A stretch of DNA of 20,381 nt from CAYMWF01 sp964394085 [NCBI: uncultured Gemmatimonadota bacterium] (GTDB taxonomy: Bacteria > GCA-2686955 > CAYMWF01). How positions within the stretch are numbered: position 1 is the first letter of the stretch; every line of letters begins with the position of its first letter. Shown here one piece after another: positions 1 to 6,134 of the stretch. The translations under genes and the position numbers were made by a program. The notes under the pieces were generated by a model. The model did no database searches. It was not told where the DNA came from and was given only the letters and a program-made list of their open reading frames with translations. Where the stretch lies: NCBI GenBank assembly GCA_964394085.1, contig CAYMWF010000085.1, positions 1-20,381 of the forward strand, read 5' to 3'.

Positions 1-363
1 ATGGGATTCTGAACGATTCCTGCCGACTAGATGACTTTTGACCCAGTCTGACGTGAGGAAACGGACTGATTCCGGCAGAAACAAAAGTTTTTATAACGAT
101 GCAGTGCACATGGCCCATGATACACCCCTGCTGGAAAGCGTCGACATCCATGGGGTCAATTTCCAGACTTGAACAGCTGCCGATGCCGGATGTTCAAGCA
201 GCATGGTGGAAATCCGGAGTAAAACGATTTTTGATACTTCTACATCTCTTTGCCGTCAAATAGTTTCATCGCATCGCAAACAGCTCATAAATCGATCCCT
301 TCTTACTTGACCAGATCATGTTGATCATACAGGATTTGAGTGGATCATCCGTGAGGTAACGTC
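1..363. other. 5' flank without a recognisable gene
   Basis: No reading frame here has a credible start, ribosome binding site and protein-like composition; all frames are broken by frequent stops. The sequence is more AT-rich than the genes that follow. A TTGACC hexamer at 307-312 could be a -35 box for the gene at 364, but the 15-base spacer and poor downstream hexamer (TACAGG) make that weak. It may be a decayed region or the leader of the 364 gene. Confidence 0.4.
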
Positions 364-873
364 GTGATCACGAGTGAAAACCTTATATACGAAGAGAGGG
401 TCACTTCGAGAAGGACGGAAGCGCTGTTCTTTGCGCTTACGATCCTCTTTTTACTGCTGTTCATCTGGCGGGTGAAAACCATTGGTCCGGATGTCTATGC
501 TTCTGTCGTCTTCTGCCTGTTCGGTTTGTTCCTTTTCCACTCGGTGAATTACAGAACCCTCATTATCCGTCTGACAAAGGATACTCTGAAACTCCAATTC
601 GGCATCTTTTCATGGACGGTGTTTCTGGATAACATCGAGGAATGTCGTCTCGATGAGGTGCCGGCGTTCATGAGGATGGGAGGAGCCGGGATACATTTTA
701 TGAGGATTCGGAAGAGATACCGAGCTTCGTTCAATTTTCTGGAGCATCCCAGGATTGTGATTGCGCTCAAGAGAAAAGCGGGACCTGTGCGGGATATTTC
801 ATTCACGACGCGGCGGCCGGATGATGTGCTGCGGCTCATGCAGGAGGCAGTATCGGCAAATAAAGTCGCATGA
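364..873 (+). CDS. Two-TM membrane protein with a PH-like cytoplasmic domain
   Basis: This is a 169-residue hypothetical protein. It starts at GTG, supported by GAGGT about eight bases upstream. Residues about 19-36 and 44-62 are two strongly hydrophobic helices forming a hairpin in the inner membrane. The rest is a soluble beta-rich domain with alternating hydrophobic strands, such as LIIRLTKDTLKLQFGIFSWT followed by a probable FLDNIEECRLDE strand-turn, which is the style of bacterial PH-like domains placed after a membrane hairpin. I do not recognise a specific family and see no catalytic motif. The gene is followed by 82 non-coding bases and then a nucleotidyltransferase-like gene, with no obvious functional link. 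The PH-like reading is inference from the strand pattern only. Confidence 0.75.
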   Translation: MITSENLIYEERVTSRRTEALFFALTILFLLLFIWRVKTIGPDVYASVVFCLFGLFLFHSVNYRTLIIRLTKDTLKLQFGIFSWTVFLDNIEECRLDEVPAFMRMGGAGIHFMRIRKRYRASFNFLEHPRIVIALKRKAGPVRDISFTTRRPDDVLRLMQEAVSANKVA

Positions 874-955
874 AACCGGCGCTCACCCGACGTTGCTCGG
901 CTCCGCTGCGCTTTGCAGCGCCGTTGATGTTCACCCTTGGAACCTTGATACGGAT

Positions 956-1684
956 ATGACTCTCAAAGAACAAGTCAGTGTTATCGGTGAAGCGTTCGCG
1001 GATGGTCTGAAGCGCGTTTTGGGCGGGAAGCTGTACGCGTTGTACGTATACGGCGCCGCCGCTTTTCCGGATGATGTCCCCACGGGAGACATCGACTTCC
1101 ACGTGATCCTCACGGATCCGCTCGGAGATGATGAAAGATCGGGGCTGTACGAACTCCACGATTCCCTTGCCCGCGACTTTCCGCCTCTCGGCGGCGAAAT
1201 GGACGGATACTACATTCTTCTCGCGGACGCACGCGGCCCGTCACCGCCGCGGAGCCAGATGTGGGATAGAGCGACCGATACTTCCTGGGCCCTGCATCGC
1301 GAACATATACTCGCCGGACGTCATATCATTTTCCACGGACCGGATCCGGGGGAGATCTATATCCCCGCATCCCGGCCTGAGATTGCGCGGGCACTCGAGT
1401 CGGAGCTGCATTACGTCGCGGAGCATCTGGACAAGTATCCCGACTACTGCATCCTCCAGATCTGCCGCCTGATCTACAGCCATGAAACGAAAGATGTCGT
1501 CGTGTCGAAGGCGGCGGCGGCGGAGTGGGTTTGCGACGCCCTTCCCGAATGGCGGCGCCACGTCGAATCCGCAAGAAGAAGTTACGCGGGACAGGCAACT
1601 CCGCGGGAGAAGGGTTTCATGCTCGCCGAAGTTCCTGCATTATTCGAATTCGCTGTCTCTCGAATCGAGACTGCAGACAGATGA
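956..1684 (+). CDS. Aminoglycoside-nucleotidyltransferase-like protein
   Basis: The protein is 242 residues long with a polymerase-beta-type nucleotidyltransferase core. Near residues 33-47 it has the pattern Gly-Ala followed after nine residues by GDIDF; Asp45 and Asp47 are the expected metal-binding aspartates. The C-terminal helical half ([22 protein letters not shown], then AAEW) resembles the domain after the catalytic core in ANT(3'')/ANT(9) adenylyltransferases and DUF4111 proteins. Those enzymes transfer AMP to a hydroxyl of streptomycin or spectinomycin. Whether this one modifies an antibiotic or a native small molecule cannot be read from sequence. I chose ATG 956 because the nucleotidyltransferase-like sequence begins there; the open frame extends to 761 but that stretch overlaps the previous gene and is not protein-like. 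The ribosome binding site is weak. Confidence 0.8.
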   Translation: MTLKEQVSVIGEAFADGLKRVLGGKLYALYVYGAAAFPDDVPTGDIDFHVILTDPLGDDERSGLYELHDSLARDFPPLGGEMDGYYILLADARGPSPPRSQMWDRATDTSWALHREHILAGRHIIFHGPDPGEIYIPASRPEIARALESELHYVAEHLDKYPDYCILQICRLIYSHETKDVVVSKAAAAEWVCDALPEWRRHVESARRSYAGQATPREKGFMLAEVPALFEFAVSRIETADR

Positions 1685-1778
1685 GCGTCAACGTCCGCCC
1701 GAGTGCGACATGCGAAAGGCTGCGGTTCGCCTGTCTTCCGCCCGGTGCCGGGAGAAGCGTCGGCTGCCGGGAGAACTG

Positions 1779-2144
1779 ATGAAGTACGAGCCGATAAACC
1801 TCAGAAACAAGCTGTCGACATTCGACCAGTTGTGGTCGCCAAGGGTGATTGCTGAAATGAACGATTACCAGTTCAAGCTGGTGAAGGCTTCAGGTGAGTT
1901 CGTCTGGCATGAACACCACGATACAGATGAGGTTTTTTTTGTTATCGAGGGCAGTCTCGATATTCAATTCCGCGACGGAAAGGTCACCCTGCAGACCGGG
2001 GAGATGTTTGTAATTCCGAGGGGAGTCGAGCACAAGCCTGTAGCGGAGAGCGAGTGCAAAATGATGATCGTCGAGCCGAAAGGTGTTGTAAATACAGGCG
2101 ATGCCGGCGGCGCCTTGACGGCGGAAAACGATATCTGGGCATAA
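1779..2144 (+). CDS. Single-domain cupin protein
   Basis: This is a 121-residue small cupin. Motif 1 is clear: Gly39 is followed by His44, His46 and Glu51, then the closing Gly58. Motif 2 ([12 protein letters not shown]) supplies Pro80, Gly82 and His85. The two-His, Glu, His set is the usual cupin metal site, so a divalent metal is expected. Such stand-alone cupins are often isomerases, dioxygenases or ligand-binding proteins, and the substrate cannot be inferred. Start ATG 1779 has GGGAGA just upstream and fits the usual length of the family; the same frame is open further upstream but has no family similarity there. It begins 94 bases after the nucleotidyltransferase-like gene and is followed by the small membrane-peptide gene. 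Confidence 0.88.
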   Translation: MKYEPINLRNKLSTFDQLWSPRVIAEMNDYQFKLVKASGEFVWHEHHDTDEVFFVIEGSLDIQFRDGKVTLQTGEMFVIPRGVEHKPVAESECKMMIVEPKGVVNTGDAGGALTAENDIWA

Positions 2145-2199
2145 AAAACCGGTCGATTAGTAGTATACGTGAAGCAAAACCCGTCAAAAAGGAGGAAAC

Positions 2200-2304
2200 A
2201 TGGCTTCCCTGGCATATCTGGGACAATTTCTCACCGGAGTGGGAATACTGCTCATCGGGTGCGCGGCGATGTGGTTCGTATCGGTTTACATCGACAAGAA
2301 ATAG
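2200..2304 (+). CDS. 34-residue single-pass membrane peptide
   Basis: This very short gene is supported by a near-perfect Shine-Dalgarno (AAAAGGAGGAA) placed correctly before ATG 2200. The peptide reads as a soluble N-terminus of about eight residues (MASLAYLG), one hydrophobic helix (FLTGVGILLIGCAAMWFVSV), and a short charged tail (YIDKK) ending at TAG. The lysine-rich C-terminus suggests an N-out, C-in helix by the positive-inside rule. It lies between the cupin and the DUF3795 gene, 55 bases after the former and 63 before the latter, all on one strand. It matches no family I know. Small membrane peptides of this form often regulate a larger membrane complex or are toxin or stress peptides, but nothing here picks among these. 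Confidence 0.6.
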   Translation: MASLAYLGQFLTGVGILLIGCAAMWFVSVYIDKK

Positions 2305-2367
2305 CAGTAGAACTCGTTATGCGGTCTCGCCCGGCCGGAACCGGGGCAACGGAAAAGAGGAGCTGAA

Positions 2368-2730
2368 ATGTCGAGCAGTCAATCCCCTCAAAGGCAGATC
2401 GAAAACCCGGAATGGGACATTTCAGTGTGCGGTCTGAACTGCGCCCGGTGCAGCCTGCTCGAGAGCGGCGACTGCAAGAGATGCAGGGGCCCCATCGACG
2501 GGCACTGGAGCCCCGGTTGCGAATTTCTTCCCTGCGCGAAGCAGAGGGGGCACAGGTATTGTTTTGAATGTGATGATTTCATATGTGATAAGCTGCAGGC
2601 ATTCGCCGATGACGGCCACGAGCACCATCGTCTTACGGTTGAAAACTTGAAAAAGATGAGGAAGCTCGGGCTGAAGGAATGGATCGACCGGCAGCGGAAA
2701 CCGATGTTCTGCCCGGGCTGGCTGTTCTGA
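2368..2730 (+). CDS. DUF3795 cysteine-rich protein
   Basis: The 120-residue protein begins its domain with the DUF3795 signature CGLNCARCSLLESGDC followed by KRC, then further cysteines in a GCEFLPCAK segment and in CFECDDFICDKL. At least ten cysteines in the first 75 residues imply a structural zinc or iron-sulfur site. The C-terminal part is helical (LTVENLKKMRKLGLKEW) and ends with an aromatic CPGWLF tail. Members of this family are widespread in anaerobes and uncharacterised. GAGGAG lies about six bases upstream of ATG 2368. The gene is followed after 17 bases by the CPBP protease gene, so the two probably share a transcript. Confidence 0.85.
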   Translation: MSSSQSPQRQIENPEWDISVCGLNCARCSLLESGDCKRCRGPIDGHWSPGCEFLPCAKQRGHRYCFECDDFICDKLQAFADDGHEHHRLTVENLKKMRKLGLKEWIDRQRKPMFCPGWLF

Positions 2731-2747
2731 AAATCCCGGAACGGTAA

Positions 2748-3776
2748 ATGGATTCAGAAACCTCGCACACCGGAAGACCCGATAAGGGCGCACTTCCTCG
2801 TTTCGTACTGACAGCCGTATGGCTGTTTGTGACGGTTACCCTCACCCTCATGCTGCTGGACGGCGCCCGGGACAGCGGTCGATTCCGGGTCGAGCGATAC
2901 ATACTTCATGTCGTCTATGTTGCGGCATTATTATGGTATTTCGGTCGAACGGGATTCGTCCTGAGCCGGCTGACCGAACCCGGCCCGCTGCTGTTGCGAG
3001 GCTGGAGAATCCATCCCCTGACGCCTGTTTTCGGTCTTACGGTACTTTTGCTTTTCACGGCTTTCTCGGACGACGGTCTGGACGTCCTGCTGCTTTTTTT
3101 AATGATGGCCACGCTATGGACCCTCGTGGCCTGGCGGCGGGATATTCGTTTACGATCGCTTGTGCAGGGGGTGGCCCTTGCCGTTGTCGTCCTTCCGGGA
3201 GGGCTTCTAATTGTAAAGAACGGCTTTGCCGCGAAATCCTTCATTGTCCTGTTTTCTGTTTTTGTGCCCTTGATGTTCATGGCGGGAGGTCAGCTTCACC
3301 ACCGGACGGGCCTGGGCGGCAGCCGGCTTCACGAGGGCCGGTATGGTGACGCCATGAAGAGTTTTCTGCGGGGCTGCCTTCTCTTCGTCCCGTTAGGTCT
3401 GAATAACGCCGCCAACGGTTCGCCGGGAACAGGAATCACCTGGGTCACCGAGGCCTGGATGCCCCTTGTTCTTCCATGGTTCTCAGGCCTTTCGGAAGAA
3501 ATGTGGTTCAGATTTCTCCTTGTCGGGCTCTGTTTTTTTCTGCTGCGCCCCGCCTTGCGGACAAAGCCAGCAGCGGCAATACTCGCCGCAGTTTTATTCA
3601 GCGCAATCACATTCGGCCTCGGCCACGGCCGTGCGCTTGAAACGTTTCTGACAACCGGATTTCTCTACGGCCTGCCCCTTGCTGTAATATTCGCCGGACG
3701 TGATCTGGAGCATGCGGCCGGCGGTCACTATATGGTCAACATGATCCCGTGGTTCATGGTGTTCCTTGAGACATGA
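2748..3776 (+). CDS. CPBP family intramembrane metalloprotease (CAAX protease-like)
   Basis: This is a 342-residue polytopic membrane protein with about eight hydrophobic segments. The C-terminal third carries the CPBP/Abi signature: Glu250-Glu251 with Arg255 (EEMWFR), then His293 in FGLGHG, then His327 and Asn331 in HYMVN. These match the EExxxR, FxxxH and HxxxN motifs that bind the catalytic metal and activate water in Rce1-type proteases. All three are intact, so it is probably active. Bacterial members process membrane-inserted peptides, give immunity to bacteriocins or act in regulated proteolysis. No bacteriocin gene is recognised nearby, though a 34-residue membrane peptide lies 443 bases upstream on the same strand. 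ATG 2748 follows a weak GGAA ribosome binding site. Confidence 0.82.
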   Translation: MDSETSHTGRPDKGALPRFVLTAVWLFVTVTLTLMLLDGARDSGRFRVERYILHVVYVAALLWYFGRTGFVLSRLTEPGPLLLRGWRIHPLTPVFGLTVLLLFTAFSDDGLDVLLLFLMMATLWTLVAWRRDIRLRSLVQGVALAVVVLPGGLLIVKNGFAAKSFIVLFSVFVPLMFMAGGQLHHRTGLGGSRLHEGRYGDAMKSFLRGCLLFVPLGLNNAANGSPGTGITWVTEAWMPLVLPWFSGLSEEMWFRFLLVGLCFFLLRPALRTKPAAAILAAVLFSAITFGLGHGRALETFLTTGFLYGLPLAVIFAGRDLEHAAGGHYMVNMIPWFMVFLET

Positions 3777-3876
3777 ACCGCGCGGCAAGCCGGACCCGGA
3801 GCGGCATGAAGGAGCATTCCAGGTCCGTTCTCCGGTAAAAAAACAAGCGATATCGATACGTACGGAAGGATGATCA

Positions 3877-4293
3877 ATGGATGACACATCCGAAGCTTCA
3901 AACCATATTCATCATGTTCATATCTTTGCGTCTGATTTATCAGGAAGCATCGAATTCTACGAAAAAAACTTCGGAGGGGAAGTGATCCTGGATGCGGACT
4001 TCGCGGGCTCCAGGAATGTTTTCATGAAAATTGGCAATGGAAGGCTCCATTTTTATGACCAGGCGCCGAAGCACAGGGTGCGGGGCAATATTCATCATTT
4101 CGGTATTCAGACAAGTAATCTCGAAGAGGTAATCGAACGCCTGAAATCGAACGGGGTCGACTTCAGGAAGGAGTTTACGGACCTGGGCTTCTGGAAGTAT
4201 ATCATGGTGCCGGCTCCCGACGGCATCCTGGTTGAACTTTTCGAAATCGATATGAAACAGATCCCTTCTCAGTTCGCAGATTACTTTGAATAA
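3877..4293 (+). CDS. VOC superfamily (glyoxalase-fold) protein
   Basis: The protein is 138 residues with two beta-alpha-beta-beta-beta modules of the vicinal oxygen chelate fold. The N-terminal strand has HHVHIFASDL with His13 as the likely first metal ligand. The second module begins GNIHHFGIQTSNLEEVIERL with His74, and Glu120 in GILVELFEID is the usual last ligand, so a metal site is likely. Such proteins include glyoxalase I, methylmalonyl-CoA epimerase, ring-cleaving dioxygenases and resistance proteins; the substrate is not predictable here. ATG 3877 has GGAAGG upstream. The next gene starts only 11 bases after its stop with its own AAAGGAGAG, so this VOC protein and the putative selenoprotein are probably cotranscribed. 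Confidence 0.88.
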   Translation: MDDTSEASNHIHHVHIFASDLSGSIEFYEKNFGGEVILDADFAGSRNVFMKIGNGRLHFYDQAPKHRVRGNIHHFGIQTSNLEEVIERLKSNGVDFRKEFTDLGFWKYIMVPAPDGILVELFEIDMKQIPSQFADYFE

Positions 4294-4304
4294 AGGAGAG
4301 GCAA

Positions 4305-5147
4305 ATGGCCGGCGCAAAAAGCGGAATATCATCACGGGAGGCGATCGGCGCTTTTCTCAAAGTCGGGACCTGATCGGAAGCCCTGTTGAGAGTTCTCAAC
4401 GGAGCATTCGATCATCCGCTGAAATCCGAGGAGAACGCCGCCATGCCCCTTGCCGGCGGAATCGTGCAGCACGGTTACCAGTGCGGCATGATCTGGGGCG
4501 CGGCGCTCGCCGCCGGGGCTCGTTCATACCAGCTTCTCGGTCCGGGGCCGCAGGCGGAAACCATGGCGGTTGCTGTTGCAGGAAGGCTGGTGGAAACCTT
4601 CCGCTCCTGCACCGGCGAAATCAATTGTCTCGAAATAACGGAGATCGACAACTCGTCATCCGTTTTGAAAATGATCTATGTATTCCTCATAAAAGGCAAG
4701 ACCATAGGCTGCATACGCCTGACCTCGAAATATGCCAAGGCGGCATTCAGCGAGCTGAATGCCGCTCTTCCGGAAAAGGATATTGAAGCGCCGCCTCCTC
4801 CGGTAAGCTGCGCGGCGATTCTGGCGCGGAAGATGGGAGTATCCGACAAACATGCCGTGATGGCGGCGGGACTGGCGGGCGGTATCGGGTTATGCGGGGG
4901 CGCATGCGGGGCACTTGGAGCCGCAATATGGATCGAGGGAATGAAGTCCCTCGAAGAAGGAGCCGGCAAAATCGATTATAAAAGCCCCAGGGCTCTGGCT
5001 GTAATCGAAAGATTTCTGAAAAACACCGACTTTGAATTCGAGTGCTCGGAAATAGTCGGACGGAAATTCGGGAGCGTCGCCGACCATGCCGACTACCTGC
5101 GGGGCGGCGGCTGCTCGGATCTTATCGAAGTACTGGCTTCAGAATGA
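4305..5147 (+). CDS. Duplicated C_GCAxxG_C_C redox protein, probable selenoprotein (UGA at codon 23)
   Basis: Read through one in-frame TGA (4371-4373), this is a 280-residue protein. ATG 4305 is preceded by AAAGGAGAG, the best start in the region. It holds two copies of the C_GCAxxG_C_C domain. Domain 1 has Sec23 (TUSEALLRVL), LAGGI, Cys60 in QCGMIWG, and Cys102 and Cys108 (SCTGEINCLEI). Domain 2 has Cys169 (SCAAILARKM), LAGGI, Cys201 in ACGALG, and Cys247 and Cys270. Sec23 to Cys60 is 37 residues; Cys169 to Cys201 is 32. Thus the UGA sits exactly where the family and the protein's own second half have Cys. A stem-loop starts at the UGA. The family is thought to be redox-active; substrate and partner are unknown. 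If UGA were a stop, the main frame could only start at TTG 4386 or ATG 4443, losing the first conserved residue. No selA, selB, selC or selD is in the window. Confidence 0.78.
4371..4414 (+). promoter_or_regulatory. Candidate bacterial SECIS element
   Basis: A 44-base stem-loop begins at the in-frame UGA. Its top stem GTTGAG/CTCAAC (4385-4390 with 4395-4400) is perfect, capped by the four-base loop AGTT. Below it pairs continue T4384-G4401, C4383-G4402, C4381-G4404, G4380-C4405, and then A4378-T4407 down to T4371-A4414, interrupted only by C4382/A4403 and A4379/A4406. The loop G is at 4392, the second loop base, and the loop begins 17 bases after the UGA. Known bacterial SECIS elements have a G in the first two loop positions and a loop 16-37 bases from the UGA, and this fits both rules. 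SelB would bind here to deliver Sec-tRNA. Confidence 0.75.
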
Positions 5148-5205
5148 TCCGCGAACCGGGCTTTCCTGAAAAGCGGCAAAAAAGAACAAACTTCCTCCGC
5201 CATCC

Positions 5206-5235
5206 TTGACAATACGAACCCGGTTTCCCTATCCT
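5206..5235 (+). promoter_or_regulatory. Sigma-70-like promoter for the chalcone-isomerase-like gene
   Basis: TTGACA at 5206-5211 is a perfect -35 hexamer; TATCCT at 5230-5235, after an 18-base spacer, matches four of six -10 positions. It lies 99 bases upstream of the ATG at 5334 and would drive the two-gene unit that follows. Prediction from hexamers only. Confidence 0.45.
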
Positions 5236-5261
5236 CTGGCCGCAGGGGTCTCAGGTAATCG

Positions 5262-5284
5262 AAAATCCCGTCCCCCGGGGTTTT
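5262..5284 (+). terminator. Terminator-like or attenuator hairpin in leader
   Basis: AAAATCCC (5262-5269) pairs with GGGGTTTT (5277-5284), with one T-G pair, around a seven-base loop; one further T follows. It could end transcripts from the selenoprotein gene. Because a good promoter lies upstream of it (5206-5235), it could instead be a leader attenuator for the next gene. The U-tract is mostly inside the stem, so strength is uncertain. Confidence 0.35.
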
Positions 5285-5333
5285 TCCGACCAGACGGTTC
5301 CTTATTCAAGACCTGCAACGCGGGAGATTGTGA

Positions 5334-6134
5334 ATGGCTTTGCGGATTTTAAATGGGATGGTTGTCTCTCCACCGGCGCAGTCGACCCCTTTACCGGGCC
5401 TGAACCTTCGCCGTTCCGAATCCTCTTTTTTCCTCAGCCGCATTTTCCCGGCTCGTTTCAACTTCCGGCCCGCCGCTGTGATCACGCTTCTTTTCTGCCT
5501 GGTTGCCGGCGGCGGCCTTTTTTCAACGGTCGGTGCGGCACCACCCGCGGCCCAGGCTGCAACGGATCCTGAAGCCGGAAGCAATATCGGGAAGTATGTG
5601 ACTACTGCGGGAATCTCCTTCCCGGTGAACGGAACCATAGAAGGGTCCGGATCGAGCAGCCCGGCGGTTCTCACCGGCACCGGCATCAGAACGAAATTCT
5701 TCTTCAAGATATACGCCGGCGCTCACTACATCGAGGAGGGGCTCACACCGCCCGACGACCCGTACGACTGGCTCGTGAAAGGCCAGTTCCGGAAAAAATG
5801 CATCATGCATTTCCTGATGGGGATTCCGCGGGACAGGATGCGGAATGAATTCAAGACCAATATCGAGAAAAACCTGACTGAAAAAGAACTTGCAGAGGTG
5901 GAGAGCGAATTCAACCGCCTCCTTTCGTTTTTTTCCGAAGACGCCGCCAGGGGAAGCGAAATCATCGTCTCGTGGGTTCCGGACACGGGAATGATAGTGT
6001 ATGCGGACGATCACTATCTCGGAACCGTGAAGAGCGAGCTGATGATGGAAGCGGTCTGGTCATTCTGGTTCGGTCCGAAGCCGATATCCGGCAAGCTGAA
6101 ACGGGACATGGCAAGGGAGCTCGTGTCGAAGTGA
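5334..6134 (+). CDS. Secreted chalcone-isomerase-like protein
   Basis: The frame is 266 residues long. Residues 46-66 (AAVITLLFCLVAGGGLFSTV) form a signal-type hydrophobic stretch with Ala-rich cleavage sites near 68-76. The mature part matches the bacterial chalcone-isomerase-like family: a leading strand in FPVNGTIEGSG, the core GTGIRTKFFFKIYAGAHYIE, and a helical segment ending with FGPKPISGKLKRDM. Bacterial members of this fold generally lack flavonoid isomerase activity and are periplasmic proteins of unknown role, perhaps lipid binding. ATG 5334 has GGGAG upstream but leaves a 45-residue region before the signal, unusually long, so the true start may lie further down. The stop overlaps the GTG of the acyl-CoA synthetase gene. 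Confidence 0.75.
   Translation: MALRILNGMVVSPPAQSTPLPGLNLRRSESSFFLSRIFPARFNFRPAAVITLLFCLVAGGGLFSTVGAAPPAAQAATDPEAGSNIGKYVTTAGISFPVNGTIEGSGSSSPAVLTGTGIRTKFFFKIYAGAHYIEEGLTPPDDPYDWLVKGQFRKKCIMHFLMGIPRDRMRNEFKTNIEKNLTEKELAEVESEFNRLLSFFSEDAARGSEIIVSWVPDTGMIVYADDHYLGTVKSELMMEAVWSFWFGPKPISGKLKRDMARELVSK

Noticed and set aside
877-923. Possible integron attC-like site or terminator between the first two genes
   Set aside because: CGGCGCT/AGCGCCG and CGCTGC/GCAGCG can pair but compete for the same bases, and no attC core sites or T-run are present.
3790-3830. Hairpin CGGACC/GGTCCG before the VOC gene as a terminator
   Set aside because: A-run rather than T-run follows on the + strand, so it does not fit a terminator for the CPBP gene; left unannotated.
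4386-5147. C_GCAxxG_C_C gene beginning at TTG 4386 or ATG 4443, with TGA 4371 as a true stop or a pseudogene mutation
   Set aside because: Those starts lack a good ribosome binding site, drop the first conserved family residue, and leave the strong site and start at 4305 with a 22-residue peptide. The internal paralogue has Cys where the TGA lies, and a SECIS-like hairpin is present. A recent nonsense mutation remains possible but is less likely.
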